Positions 39,659 to 48,775 of a stretch of 64,000 bases of DNA are shown here, piece after piece. The first letter of the stretch is position 1. The number at the start of each line of letters is the position of its first letter. The notes below the pieces were generated by a model. The model was not told where the DNA came from. It ran no database searches and saw only the letters and a list, made by a program, of their open reading frames with translations. The position numbers were made by a program, and so were the translations under genes. This DNA comes from Actinomycetes bacterium (GTDB taxonomy: Bacteria; Actinomycetota; Actinomycetes; Mycobacteriales; Mycobacteriaceae): positions 62,001 through 126,000 of the forward strand of contig JAEXZY010000034.1 in assembly GCA_023404955.1 (NCBI GenBank). The letters are read 5' to 3'.

Positions 39659-40123
39659 TCAGGGGCAGCTCACCTCGATCTCGAAGGGCTTGTTGACCGG
39701 CTGCATCGGGTTGGCCATGTCGATGCCGGTCGCGTTGCCCGAGATCTTGTAGGTCTTGTCGTCCTTCTCGACCTTGGCCTCACCCTGGCCCGAACCGCTG
39801 GCATAACCGAGCGTCACGCCGTTGACGTTGCCCAATGCCACCGAGACCACCGACGGGTTGTCGCCGGTGCTGACGACGGCGCCGACGCCACCGGTCGGGT
39901 TGCCGATCGCGATGTTGGTGTTGCCGCCCGCGTCGGTGCAGACCACGTTGCCCTCGATCGCCTGGTCCTGGCCGTCGATGGTGACGGTGGACTTGCCTTC
40001 GGCGGACGCGACGGACGAGGTCTCGCCTGATGTCTCGGACTTCTTCTCGGAGGAACAGCCTGACAGGCCGGCGATGAGGATCGCTGCGCCGCCGACGGCG
40101 ACCAGGATGTCACGCTTCACCAC
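39659..40123 (-). CDS. lpqH: LpqH-family (19-kDa antigen) lipoprotein
   Basis: 154 aa; two consecutive GTG codons (40123, 40120) can start it. The signal peptide ends in lipobox LSGC (AILIAGLSGC|SSE), followed by the Ser/Thr-rich linker and the LpqH domain: STVTIDGQDQAIEGNVVCTD, NTNIAIGNPTGGVGAVVSTG and a final FEIEVSCP. The two cysteines of the domain are present. LpqH proteins are abundant mycobacterial surface lipoproteins and TLR2 agonists in pathogenic species. Several paralogues exist per genome, so orthology to the 19-kDa antigen is not certain. Confidence 0.8.
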   Translation of the reverse strand: MVKRDILVAVGGAAILIAGLSGCSSEKKSETSGETSSVASAEGKSTVTIDGQDQAIEGNVVCTDAGGNTNIAIGNPTGGVGAVVSTGDNPSVVSVALGNVNGVTLGYASGSGQGEAKVEKDDKTYKISGNATGIDMANPMQPVNKPFEIEVSCP

Positions 40124-40295
40124 GGTTCTCCTTCATGTCATGGCGACTCCCCGATGGATCGCCGCGGTCAGTATGGGCGGCGGGCACAGCCGAGTTAGCC
40201 ATATTACGAAAATGTGACACAGCCGGAAGTCAGCCGATACTCAGGTTGGTCGGGCGGTCCGGCCATACCGGCCACACCGTCCGGGATTCTTCGCA

Positions 40296-41561
40296 ATGGA
40301 AGAATCGACGTCCGTGCCGCCCCCGAACACAGCCGATCCGTTCTTCCGCGTCGACGCGGAGCTCCCCGGGCGGCCGGGCCGCGCCGGCGTGATCAGCACG
40401 CCGCACGGCGAGATACAGACCCCGGCGTTCATCGCGGTCGGTACGCAGGCCACCGTGAAGGCGGTCCTGCCGGAGACCATGAAGGAACTCGGTGCGCAGG
40501 CGATCCTGGCCAACGCCTACCACCTCTATCTGCAGCCCGGCGCGGACATTGTGGACGAGGCCGGCGGGTTGGGCGCGTTCATGAACTGGTCGGGGCCCAC
40601 GTTCACCGACAGTGGTGGCTTCCAGGTGATGTCGCTGGGCGTCGGGTTCAAGAAGGTCCTGGCCATGGACACCAGCCGGGTGCAGACCGACGACGTCATC
40701 GCCGAGGGCAAGCAGCGACTCGCCCACGTCGACGACGACGGCGTCACGTTCCGCTCGCACCTCAACGGCTCGACGCACCGCTTCACCCCGGAGGTGTCGA
40801 TCGGTATCCAGCATCAGCTCGGCGCCGACATCATCTTCGCGTTCGACGAGCTCACCACGCTGGTCAACACCCGCGGCTACCAGGAGCAGTCGGTCGAGCG
40901 CACGCACCGGTGGGCACAGCGCTGCCTGACCGAGCACCGCCGGTTGACGGCCGAACGCGCCCACAAACCGCCGCAGGCTCTCTTCGGTGTGGTCCAGGGG
41001 GCGCAGTACGAGGATCTGCGTCGGCAGGCGGCGCGCGGGCTGACCGAGATCGTCGACGACGACGGCGCCGGCTTCGCCGGGTACGGGATCGGCGGCGCGC
41101 TGGAGAAGCAGAACCTTGCGACGATCGTCGGCTGGGTGACCAGCGAACTGCCCGACGACAAACCCCGGCACCTGCTGGGCATCAGCGAACCCGATGACCT
41201 GTTCGCGGCGGTGGAGGCCGGTGCGGACACGTTCGACTGCGTCTCGCCCTCGCGGGTGGCGCGCAACGCGGCGATCTACTCGGCGGACGGTCGATACAAC
41301 ATCACCGGGTCGCGGTACCGCCGTGACTTCACGCCGCTGGACGCGGAGTGCGACTGCTACACCTGCGCGCACTACACGCGTGCCTACCTGCACCACCTGT
41401 TCAAGGCCAAGGAGATCCTGGCGTCCACGCTCGCGACGATCCACAACGAGCGCTTCGTGGTTCGACTGGTGGACGACATCCGCGCCGCCATTCTCACCGG
41501 CCGCTTCGACGAGCTGCGCGACCACGTGCTGGGCCGGTATTACGCGGCGCGCGCACATTAG
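40296..41561 (+). CDS. tgt: tRNA-guanine transglycosylase
   Basis: 421 aa from ATG 40296; a GTG a few codons in is possible. The TIM-barrel enzyme shows its catalytic motifs: TDSGGFQVMSL (first Asp), IIFAFDELTTLV (nucleophile-side Asp), FGVVQGAQYEDLR, GYGIGGALEKQ and a zinc site CDCYTCAHYTRAYLHHL. It exchanges G34 of GUN tRNAs for queuine or preQ1. FAFDELT replaces the more common DECT-type text, so queuine rather than preQ1 use is possible. No preQ1 synthesis genes are adjacent. See gluQRS at 45253 for a likely partner in queuosine biology. Confidence 0.9.
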   Translation: MEESTSVPPPNTADPFFRVDAELPGRPGRAGVISTPHGEIQTPAFIAVGTQATVKAVLPETMKELGAQAILANAYHLYLQPGADIVDEAGGLGAFMNWSGPTFTDSGGFQVMSLGVGFKKVLAMDTSRVQTDDVIAEGKQRLAHVDDDGVTFRSHLNGSTHRFTPEVSIGIQHQLGADIIFAFDELTTLVNTRGYQEQSVERTHRWAQRCLTEHRRLTAERAHKPPQALFGVVQGAQYEDLRRQAARGLTEIVDDDGAGFAGYGIGGALEKQNLATIVGWVTSELPDDKPRHLLGISEPDDLFAAVEAGADTFDCVSPSRVARNAAIYSADGRYNITGSRYRRDFTPLDAECDCYTCAHYTRAYLHHLFKAKEILASTLATIHNERFVVRLVDDIRAAILTGRFDELRDHVLGRYYAARAH

Positions 41562-41595
41562 GGCATGACCGCAGGGACAACCGAAGTGACACAGG

Positions 41596-42957
41596 CTAAG
41601 TCAACGCAGCGATGACTTCGTGGGCGGCCCGTTCGCCGGCGTCGACCGCCCCCTCCATGTAGGCGCTCCACTGCGTCGCGGTGTCGGTCGAGGCCCAGTG
41701 GATCACACCGATCGGCTCGGCGAGCGCCGGCCCGTACGTCGTCCACACGAGCGGCCCGCAATTGGCGTTGTAGCAGCCGCGCGTCCACTGCCGGCTGCCC
41801 CATTCGCCGTCGATGTAGAACTGCGGATTCGCCGCACGTGCTCCGTAATGGCGAACCAGCTCAGCGGTCAGCGCCGCGCGCCGATCCTCCTCGGACCACC
41901 GCAGATGTGTGCGCGCCTGCTCCCCTTCGAGGAACAGCAGGATCACCCCGCGGTCGTCGCCGGGGATGCAGGTGTCGTTGGACATCCGCGCGGGCCCGAT
42001 GTCGGAGATCAGCTGGCCGTTGCAGCCGTCGGCGCGCCAGAACGGCTCGTCGTAGACGAAGAACGCCTTCATCGCAGCGGAATTCGGCATCCGCTGGGTG
42101 AGCTGGTCGCGGTAACCCGACAGCGGCGGGTCATAGGAGATGCGGCCGGCCAGCATTGGAGAGATCGCCACGATCACCCGGCGTGCACGGGCGGTCCGCC
42201 CGCCGCGACAGTGCACCGTGACACTGTCGGCGGTGTGCTCGATCAACTGCACCGGGGCCTCGAGCACCAGGTGGCTCTCGACCAAGGCGGCCAACCGATT
42301 CGGGATCTCGGCCGTGCCACCGACGAACCGGGTCGTCTGTGCCCCGCCTTCGGATTCGGCGAACAGTTCGGCGGTGACCCCGCACGTCTGGATCGTGAAC
42401 AGCAGGTGCAGGAACGACACCTCGACCGTCGGCACCGCGAGTATCCCCACCGTGCAGATCTCGAGCAGCGTGCGCGCCACGGGGGATAGCCCCTGACCGT
42501 CGTACCACGCACCCGCCGTGATCGCGTCCCACTCGGCCGCGTGCGGCGCCGCCCACGGGGCCTCCGGCGGAACCTCCGCGGCGAGCTCGTCGAGAAGGCG
42601 CAACACCTTGTCCAGCTCGGCGAGCTCACTGCCGAATCGGCGATGGAACTCGTTCTCGCGCAGCACCCCCGAGCCGGCCAGCTCGTAGGTGGTCTCGCCC
42701 TCGTCGTACTGAGGGTAGGTCTGCACACCCAGTTCGGCGGCGAGTGCGAACATCCGATGATGCGTGTCACCGATCCACTGCGCGCCGAGCTCCACCGGCA
42801 GTCCGGGTGCCACCTCCTCGGTGAGGACCCGCCCACCCACGCGCTCGTCGGCTTCCAGGATCATCGGGGTCAGGCCGGCGGCGAGAACCGTGCGGGCCGC
42901 GATCAACCCGGAGATCCCCGCGCCGACGATGACCACGTCCGCCTCGAGTGCTGCCAT
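41596..42957 (-). CDS. Flavin-containing amine oxidase
   Basis: 453 aa from ATG 42957. FAD-binding Rossmann motif VIVGAGISGLIAARTV at the N-terminus, then LEADERVGGRVLTE (the GG doublet motif), the substrate-domain region LGAQWIGDTHHR and the C-terminal FAD motif PIGVIHWASTDTATQWSAYM. This is the monoamine-oxidase-type family, oxidising amines to imines and H2O2. The substrate is unknown; putrescine or aromatic amines are typical. No signal peptide. It follows the amino-acid ABC operon on the same strand, 22 bp after it. Confidence 0.87.
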   Translation of the reverse strand: MAALEADVVIVGAGISGLIAARTVLAAGLTPMILEADERVGGRVLTEEVAPGLPVELGAQWIGDTHHRMFALAAELGVQTYPQYDEGETTYELAGSGVLRENEFHRRFGSELAELDKVLRLLDELAAEVPPEAPWAAPHAAEWDAITAGAWYDGQGLSPVARTLLEICTVGILAVPTVEVSFLHLLFTIQTCGVTAELFAESEGGAQTTRFVGGTAEIPNRLAALVESHLVLEAPVQLIEHTADSVTVHCRGGRTARARRVIVAISPMLAGRISYDPPLSGYRDQLTQRMPNSAAMKAFFVYDEPFWRADGCNGQLISDIGPARMSNDTCIPGDDRGVILLFLEGEQARTHLRWSEEDRRAALTAELVRHYGARAANPQFYIDGEWGSRQWTRGCYNANCGPLVWTTYGPALAEPIGVIHWASTDTATQWSAYMEGAVDAGERAAHEVIAALT

Positions 42958-42979
42958 GCCGACAGCCTCTCACGGTGGT

Positions 42980-43735
42980 CTATAGCGGGTTGAGAATTCT
43001 CTGCAGGAACTGCCGGGTGCGGTCGTGCTGCGGATCACCGATCACCGCGGCGGGAGGCCCCTGCTCGAGGATCACCCCCGCGTCGGTGAACAGCACCTGA
43101 TCGGAAACCTGCTTGGCGAACTGGATCTCGTGCGTGACGATCACCAGGGTCCATCCCTCGACGGCGAGATCGCGGATCACCGCGAGCACCTCGCCGACCA
43201 GTTCGGGGTCCAACGCCGAGGTGGGTTCGTCGAACAACACCACCTTCGGTTTCAGCGCGAGGGCGCGGGCGATCCCGACCCGCTGCTGCTGCCCGCCGGA
43301 CAGCTGGAACGGATACTGGTCGCGCTTGTCGGCCAGCCCGACCTGCTCGAGCAGCGTCACCGCCTCGGCGCGGGCCTCCTCGCGAGGGCGCTTCTGCGCG
43401 ACGACCGGCCCCTCGGTGACGTTCTCCAGCACCGTCTTGTGCGGAAACAGGTTGTGCGACTGGAACACGAAGCCGCTCTGGGCCCGGTACTCCCGGAGCC
43501 GGTTCTTTGCCACCGGTGCACTGAAGTCGACTTCGACGTCGCCGACCCGGATCACGCCGGCGTCGGGGGCGTCGAGGGCGTTGAGGGTGCGCAGCAGCGT
43601 GGTCTTGCCCGAGCCGGAGGGGCCGATGATGGTCGTCGCCGAGCCGCGCGGCACGGTGAACGACACATCCTTGAGTACGTCCAGCGGGCCGAAGGACTTA
43701 CGCACGCCGGTGGCGACGATCCGGTCTTCACTCAT
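42980..43735 (-). CDS. Polar amino-acid ABC transporter ATP-binding protein
   Basis: 251 aa, ATG at 43735 overlapping the permease stop as ATGA. Walker A GPSGSGKTT, signature LSGGQQQR, Walker B VVLFDEPTSALDP and switch His (IVTHEI) are intact. The Q-loop FQSHNLFPHKTVLENV and overall length are those of GlnQ/HisP-type ATPases. It powers the fused binding-protein/permease encoded just upstream, forming a two-gene uptake system. The amine oxidase follows, so the imported compound may be its substrate or precursor. Confidence 0.88.
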   Translation of the reverse strand: MSEDRIVATGVRKSFGPLDVLKDVSFTVPRGSATTIIGPSGSGKTTLLRTLNALDAPDAGVIRVGDVEVDFSAPVAKNRLREYRAQSGFVFQSHNLFPHKTVLENVTEGPVVAQKRPREEARAEAVTLLEQVGLADKRDQYPFQLSGGQQQRVGIARALALKPKVVLFDEPTSALDPELVGEVLAVIRDLAVEGWTLVIVTHEIQFAKQVSDQVLFTDAGVILEQGPPAAVIGDPQHDRTRQFLQRILNPL

Positions 43736-45207
43736 CTGGCCACGTACCTCTCCAGTCGATGCTCGATTCTCGCCTGACCGAAGGACAGCACCAGACAGAT
43801 CACCCAGTAGTAGACGGCAGCGGTGCCGTAGAGCGCGAAGAACTCGAACGTCGGCGCTGCGATGATCTGCGCCTGCCGCAGCAGTTCGGTGACCAGGATG
43901 GTCGACGCCAGCGAGGTGTCTTTCACCAGCGAGATCAGCGTGTTCGACAGCGGCGGCACCGCGACGCGGGTGGCTTGGGGCAGGATGATCCGGCGCAACG
44001 TGCCGGTGTAGTCCAGGCCGATGGTCTGCGCCGCCTCCCACTGCCCCTTGGGGATGCTCTGGATCGCCGACCGGATGATCTCGGCGGCGTATCCGCCGAC
44101 GTTGAGCGAGAACGCGATCACCGCTGCGGGGAACGGATCGATCTTGATGCCGAATTGGGGCAGGGCGAAGAACACGATGAACAACTGGACCAGCAGCGGG
44201 GTCCCGCGGATCACCGAGATGTAGAACCGGGCCACGTTGCTGGCCACGACGTTGGACGACAGCCGCGCCAGCGCCACCGCGAGGGCGATCACCAATCCGA
44301 GAGCGAAGCTGATGATGGTCAGCGGGATCGTCATCGTCAGCGCCGCCTTGGCCAGCGGCCAGAGGTTCTCCCGGACGAGCTGCCAGCTGGACCGGGCAGC
44401 AGGTGCGTTCTCGGCCGCCGCCGGCGCTCCGGAGGCGTTGGCGTTGAGGTACTTCTGCGAGATCTGAGCCAGTGTGCCGTCGGCGCGCAGCTGATCCAGC
44501 GCGGTGTTCAGTTCGGGCAGCAGCCCGCTGTCCTTGCGCGCGGCGAAGCCCTGTTCGCTCTTCTCACCCACGGTGCCGGCGATCTTCACCGACGCGTCCT
44601 TGGTCTCGGCCAGGTAGGCGTACACCGCGATGCTGTCGTTGATGACGACGTCGACGCGACCCTGGCTGAGCAGCGTGATGGCCTGGGTGAAGCCTTCGAC
44701 CGATTCGACACGCGCGCCGGCCTTGCGGGCGACCTCCGACCAGTTGCTGGTGGCGTTCTCGGCCGCGACCCTGCCCTTCAGATCCGCCGTCGACGTGATC
44801 GAGGTGTCGTCCGCACGGGTGACGATCACGCCTTCACCAACCGAATACGGTTGGGAGAGGTCATATTTCGCTTTCCGCTCATCATTGATCGTGACCTCGT
44901 TGGCGACCACGTCGAACCGGTTGGCCTCCAGCGCGGCGAACATCGAATCCCATGGCGTCTCGACGAACTCGACGCGTACGCCCAGCTTCTCGCCGACAGC
45001 ACGCGCCACGTCGACGTCGTATCCGACCAGTTCCCCTGTCGCGGCGTCGTGGTACGAGAACGGGGCGTACACCCCTTCCGTACCCACCCGCAGCACGCCG
45101 GACGACGCGATCGGGCTGTCGCCGCCGCCCGAGGAGCCGGCGCACCCGGCGAGGATCAGCGCCGCAAGGAGCAGAACCGCGAGCAGTGCGCGGCGTGGTC
45201 GGTGCAT
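43732..45207 (-). CDS. Fused binding protein and permease of a polar amino-acid ABC transporter
   Basis: 491 aa from ATG 45207; an in-frame GTG at 45216 is possible. A lipoprotein-type signal (LAVLLLAALILAGC|AGS) precedes a complete SBP_bac_3 domain (about 35-265: TEGVYAPFSYHDAATGELVG, EANRFDVVANEVTINDERKA). A linker leads into a full HisM/GlnP-type permease (about 285-491: FYISVIRGTPLLVQLFIVFF, and the EAA-like QWEAAQTIGLDYTGTLRRI). Separate genes are the rule in this family; fusions occur in some Gram-positives. With the ATPase gene that follows, it makes a two-gene importer. Confidence 0.87.
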   Translation of the reverse strand: MHRPRRALLAVLLLAALILAGCAGSSGGGDSPIASSGVLRVGTEGVYAPFSYHDAATGELVGYDVDVARAVGEKLGVRVEFVETPWDSMFAALEANRFDVVANEVTINDERKAKYDLSQPYSVGEGVIVTRADDTSITSTADLKGRVAAENATSNWSEVARKAGARVESVEGFTQAITLLSQGRVDVVINDSIAVYAYLAETKDASVKIAGTVGEKSEQGFAARKDSGLLPELNTALDQLRADGTLAQISQKYLNANASGAPAAAENAPAARSSWQLVRENLWPLAKAALTMTIPLTIISFALGLVIALAVALARLSSNVVASNVARFYISVIRGTPLLVQLFIVFFALPQFGIKIDPFPAAVIAFSLNVGGYAAEIIRSAIQSIPKGQWEAAQTIGLDYTGTLRRIILPQATRVAVPPLSNTLISLVKDTSLASTILVTELLRQAQIIAAPTFEFFALYGTAAVYYWVICLVLSFGQARIEHRLERYVAR

Positions 45208-45252
45208 CGGGCGCACGCTAGCAACACCGGGCGTCGTGCGAAAGAGTTCGGC

Positions 45253-46134
45253 TCACCCGGGCAGATATACCCACGGCGCGCGGGGGAGACGCGCCGGATC
45301 GAACTCGTCGAGCATGCCGTCCACGGTGCGTGCCGTGTACCCCAGGGAGTCCGCGATCAGGCGCAGCGCCTGCTCGACGCCGATCTCGGCGAGGGTGACC
45401 GCGCCGTCGCGCTTGGCCAGCCGGGCGCCGTCGGCGTTGAGGACCAGCGGGACATGGGCGTACACCGGTTCGGGGTGGCCGAGCAGCCGGGCGAGATACG
45501 CCTGCCGTGGTGACGAGGACAGCAGGTCGTCCCCGCGCACCACCTGGTCGATCCCGGCCTCGGCGTCGTCGACGACGACCGCGAGGTTGTAGGCGGGCAC
45601 CCCGTCGCCGCGGCGCACGACGAAGTCGTCGACCAGGCCCGTGTAGTCACCGTGCAGCACGTCGTGCACCGTCGCCGTCGTCGTATCGGTGCGCAGCCGC
45701 AGCGCCGGTGGCCGCCCGGTGTCGGTGGCCCGCTGGGCCCGCTCAGCGGCGGTGAGATCGCGGCACGTGCCCGGGTACGCCCCCTCGGGCGCGTGCGGCG
45801 CGCGCGGTGCCTGCGCGATGTCCCGTCGGCTGCAGAAACACTCGTAGAGCAAGCCGCGCCGGTCCAGGTCCTCGACGACCGCGTCGTAGCGCTGTGGATG
45901 CGCGCTCTGGCGGGTGGCCGGCCCGTCCCAGGCCACGCCGATCCCGGCCAGGTCCGCGAGTTGGCGCTCGGCGATGTCGGTGTGCGTGCGGTCGTCGAGG
46001 TCCTCGACGCGCATCAGGAACCGGCGGTCGGTGAAGCGGGCGAACAGCCACGCCAGCACCGCGGTGCGCAGGTTGCCCAGGTGCAGGTCGGCCGACGGGC
46101 TCGGGGCGAATCTGCCGGCGCCGGGACGGGTCAC
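45253..46134 (-). CDS. gluQRS: Glutamyl-queuosine tRNA(Asp) synthetase
   Basis: 293 aa from GTG 46134. A truncated glutamyl-tRNA-synthetase catalytic domain: HIGH-like motif ADLHLGNLRTAVLAW, LFARFTDRRFLMRVEDLDDR, and the KMSKS-like RLAKRDGAV, without an anticodon-binding domain. GluQRS attaches glutamate to queuosine at position 34 of tRNA-Asp. Zinc-site cysteines appear in CFCSRRD and a later GTCRDL, as in the E. coli enzyme. The tgt gene lies 4 kb away, supporting a working queuosine pathway in this organism. Confidence 0.88.
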   Translation of the reverse strand: MTRPGAGRFAPSPSADLHLGNLRTAVLAWLFARFTDRRFLMRVEDLDDRTHTDIAERQLADLAGIGVAWDGPATRQSAHPQRYDAVVEDLDRRGLLYECFCSRRDIAQAPRAPHAPEGAYPGTCRDLTAAERAQRATDTGRPPALRLRTDTTTATVHDVLHGDYTGLVDDFVVRRGDGVPAYNLAVVVDDAEAGIDQVVRGDDLLSSSPRQAYLARLLGHPEPVYAHVPLVLNADGARLAKRDGAVTLAEIGVEQALRLIADSLGYTARTVDGMLDEFDPARLPRAPWVYLPG

Positions 46135-46157
46135 CGTGTCACTGTGTCAGACCGGCG

Positions 46158-46934
46158 TCAGACGGCGCGCCGGTCCTGGCTCTGCAGGGCGACCGACGCC
46201 GCGGCCACCGCGGGCGCCACCCCGACACCGCGGCCCTGCGCGGTGACCGCGAGCCGGGTGCGATCGCCGCGGAACAGGTCCCGCGAGAACTCGCACGGCG
46301 TGTCGTGCTGGTCGTAGGTGATCCGGGTGATGAGCAGTAGCGCCGATTTGGGCTTGATTCCCAGCAGGTTGGCTTCCTCGCCGGTGGCGTTCACCGCTTC
46401 GATGCGCTCGTCGGCGCGGGCGGTGACCAGACCGTACCGGCTCTCCAGGATCTCGTAGAGGGAGCCGCCCAGCTGCTGTTCCAGCAGGCCGGGAAACGCG
46501 TCGGCGGGAAACTGCGCCAATTCCAGCGAGATCGGCGATCCGTCGGCCAGGCGGACGCGCTGGATCTCGATGACGAAGTCGTCGGAGGACAGGCCCAGCG
46601 CGTTCTGCGATGTGGCGTCGGCAGGGCAGATCTTTGTCGACAGCACCCGGGTGCCCGCGACGTAACCCTGGCTGGCGAGGAACGCGGGCACGCCGACCAC
46701 ATCGCCGAGGCTGCGCTGCACCTGGGCGTGGCTGATGAAGATCCCCCCGGCCCGTCCGATCACCCGGTCGACGAGGCCGGCCTCCTCCAGCGCGGCGAGG
46801 ACCTGGCGCAGGCTGGAGCGGCTGGTGCGGTATCGGTCGGCGAGCTCACGCTCGCTGCCGAGCTTTGTGCCCGGCACGCCGGCGTTGATGTCGGCCACGA
46901 TGCGGCGCCGCAAGTCCTCGCTGTGCGTGGCCAC
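46158..46934 (-). CDS. GntR/HutC-family regulator of the microcompartment operon
   Basis: 258 aa from GTG 46934. N-terminal GntR winged helix (LRRRIVADINAGVPGTKLGS, ERELADRYRTSRSSLRQVLA) and a C-terminal UTRA ligand domain (FVIEIQRVRLADGSPISLEL, ALLLITRITYDQHDTPCEFS). It ends the minus-strand BMC operon. A perfect 17-bp palindrome stands just before its start and a related one in the divergent BMC/permease promoter, so it probably represses both until an amino alcohol or phosphorylated derivative binds. Ligand is inferred from context. Confidence 0.88.
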   Translation of the reverse strand: MATHSEDLRRRIVADINAGVPGTKLGSERELADRYRTSRSSLRQVLAALEEAGLVDRVIGRAGGIFISHAQVQRSLGDVVGVPAFLASQGYVAGTRVLSTKICPADATSQNALGLSSDDFVIEIQRVRLADGSPISLELAQFPADAFPGLLEQQLGGSLYEILESRYGLVTARADERIEAVNATGEEANLLGIKPKSALLLITRITYDQHDTPCEFSRDLFRGDRTRLAVTAQGRGVGVAPAVAAASVALQSQDRRAV

Positions 46935-46953
46935 CGTGCCCCCTCACGCCTGA

Positions 46954-46970
46954 ATTTGGTCTGACCAAAT
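46954..46970. promoter_or_regulatory. GntR operator candidate before the regulator gene
   Basis: ATTTGGTC-T-GACCAAAT is a perfect palindrome of 8-bp arms around one base, 20 bp upstream of the regulator's start codon. The GGTC...GACC core is the type bound by HutC/DasR- and FadR-like GntR proteins. A similar site (54001-54017) lies in the divergent promoter region of the locus. This points to autoregulation. Confidence 0.72.
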
Positions 46971-46985
46971 CAGGATACGTGCTCG

Positions 46986-47765
46986 CTACAGGTCGGCGAG
47001 CGCCTCTGCGGATTCCGGCAGGATCTGGCCGCCGTCGACGACCAGCGTCTGGCCGGTGATGTAGGCCGCCTCGTCGGTGGCGAAGAACAGTGCGGCGTTG
47101 CCGATGTCGGCCACCGTGCCGAGAGTGCCGGTGGGGATGGCGGCCTTCATCTGATCCATGTACTGCTCACCCATCTCGATGAGCCCCTCGGTCAAGATGT
47201 TTCCCGGGAGGACCGCGTTGACGGTGATCCGCTTGCGCGCCAACTCGATGGCGGCCGTGCGCAGGAAGCCGAGCTGCGCGGCCTTGCTCGCTCCGTAATG
47301 CGACCAGCCGGGAAAGCCCGTGATCGGTCCGGTGATCGACGAGGTGAGGACGATGCGGCCGTGGCCGCTGGCGGTCAGTGGCTCCAGTGCGGCCTGCACG
47401 ATGTAGAAGGTGCCCTTGACGTTGGTATCGAGCACCTGGTCGAGGTCGTCGGGGGTCATCTCGCTCAGCGACGCGGACGGGAATATCCCCGCGTTGGCGC
47501 AGACGATGTCGAGCCCACCGTGGCGTTCGACCGCGGCCGCCACCGCCGCGCGGCAGTCGTCGGGACGGGTCACATCGGCGGTCAGGCCGCTCACCGTGCC
47601 CGGCAGATCGGCGAAATCGGCTGTCGTGCGGTCGATGTCGGCCTGGGTGCGGGCGGTGAGGACGACGTTGACGCCGGCGCGGGCGAAGACCTCGACGATG
47701 CCGCGGCCGATGCCCTTGCTGCCACCGGTCACGATGGCCGTACGGCCCTGCAGAGAGGTGAACAT
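46986..47765 (-). CDS. SDR, likely 1-amino-2-propanol dehydrogenase of the microcompartment
   Basis: 259 aa from ATG 47765. SDR motifs TGGSKGIG, CANAGIFPSASLS (variant of NNAG), the catalytic Ser in LTSSITGP, Y-x3-K in HYGASKAAQLGF, and GQTLVVDGGQ. In the M. smegmatis RMM-type compartment the SDR at this place was characterised as an S-1-amino-2-propanol dehydrogenase producing aminoacetone. Gene order (kinase, then SDR, then GntR) matches. NAD use is likely. No encapsulation helix is obvious at either end. Confidence 0.82.
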   Translation of the reverse strand: MFTSLQGRTAIVTGGSKGIGRGIVEVFARAGVNVVLTARTQADIDRTTADFADLPGTVSGLTADVTRPDDCRAAVAAAVERHGGLDIVCANAGIFPSASLSEMTPDDLDQVLDTNVKGTFYIVQAALEPLTASGHGRIVLTSSITGPITGFPGWSHYGASKAAQLGFLRTAAIELARKRITVNAVLPGNILTEGLIEMGEQYMDQMKAAIPTGTLGTVADIGNAALFFATDEAAYITGQTLVVDGGQILPESAEALADL

Positions 47766-47782
47766 GGAGAACCTTTCGAATG

Positions 47783-48775
47783 TCAGGTCAGCGAGTGACC
47801 GTCGGAGGACAGGTACTTCTCGGCGAGCGTGCAGCTACCGGCGGCGTAGGTGACGGAGATGGCCTGGGACTCCCGGGAGTGGCTGTGCGTCCCCATCCAG
47901 GCCAGCAGGAGCAGCCGACGCAACAGCACGAAGGACGCCAGCATGTCCTCGTCGGCGGCGGTCATCTCACGGCGGGTGCGGTAACCGGTGACCCAGGCGT
48001 CCTGCCAGTCGGGCACGGAGGGATGGTCTTCGAAGAACGACACCGCGGTGCCGAAATCGTAGAAGTACCAGCCGAATCCGCAGTCGTCGAAATCGATGAC
48101 CGTGATGGTGTCACCGTCGACGAGCAGGTTGGCCAGCCGCAGGTCGGCGTGCACCAGACCGAACGTGTCACTACCGCTGCCGTATTCGCCGAGCCGGCGG
48201 CACAGTAGGTCCTCGGCCCGGCGCAGGATCCCCGCCTCGTGTTCGCCGACCCCGATCGCGTCGCGCCAGCGACCCCACCGCGGCGAGCCGCCCAGGCTGC
48301 AGTCCCAGTCCCAGGCGAACCGGCTGAACGCTGCGGGGCGCTGCCAACTGCGGGCGTGGTCGTGCAATGCGGCGGTGATACACCCCAGTGTGTGGAAATC
48401 GGTGGTGGTCAGGGCGTTCTCGTCGGGTTCGGCACCGGGCACCATCTCGAACTGCACGACGTGGCGCTGCGTACCGTCGTGCTCGACGGTCACGACGCGG
48501 CGTCCGTCCCGGGCGGGGACGACCGTCGGCACCGTGACATCGCTGTCGCGGCGCAGGGCGTCGAGCCACATCAGCTCGGACTCGATCTGATCGGCGCGGT
48601 GGTAGTTCTTCCGGTGCACCCGCAGGATCGACCGATGCCCGCACCCGGGCTCCTCGACAGCGAAGGTGGCGTTCTCCGAGAGGTTCAGCAGCCGCAGCGC
48701 GGAGCCTGGCGGCAGATCGAAATCTTTCAGTGCCTTCTGCGCGACGACCTCATCATCGCCGAGGTCATCGCTCAA
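47783..48775 (-). CDS. APH-fold kinase, likely aminopropanol kinase
   Basis: 330 aa from a TTG at 48775 that overlaps the BMC-T stop (TTGA); other starts fit worse. Kinase motifs: RLLNLSENATFAVEEPGCGH (nucleotide loop region), VHADLRLANLLVDG (catalytic loop with Asp/Asn) and VIDFDDCGFGWYFYDFG (metal-binding Asp). In the mycobacterial aminoacetone/aminopropanol compartment the equivalent kinase phosphorylates 1-amino-2-propanol; the product is then cleaved by a class-III PLP phospho-lyase to propionaldehyde. That role is inferred from conserved neighbours. Confidence 0.8.
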   Translation of the reverse strand: MSDDLGDDEVVAQKALKDFDLPPGSALRLLNLSENATFAVEEPGCGHRSILRVHRKNYHRADQIESELMWLDALRRDSDVTVPTVVPARDGRRVVTVEHDGTQRHVVQFEMVPGAEPDENALTTTDFHTLGCITAALHDHARSWQRPAAFSRFAWDWDCSLGGSPRWGRWRDAIGVGEHEAGILRRAEDLLCRRLGEYGSGSDTFGLVHADLRLANLLVDGDTITVIDFDDCGFGWYFYDFGTAVSFFEDHPSVPDWQDAWVTGYRTRREMTAADEDMLASFVLLRRLLLLAWMGTHSHSRESQAISVTYAAGSCTLAEKYLSSDGHSLT

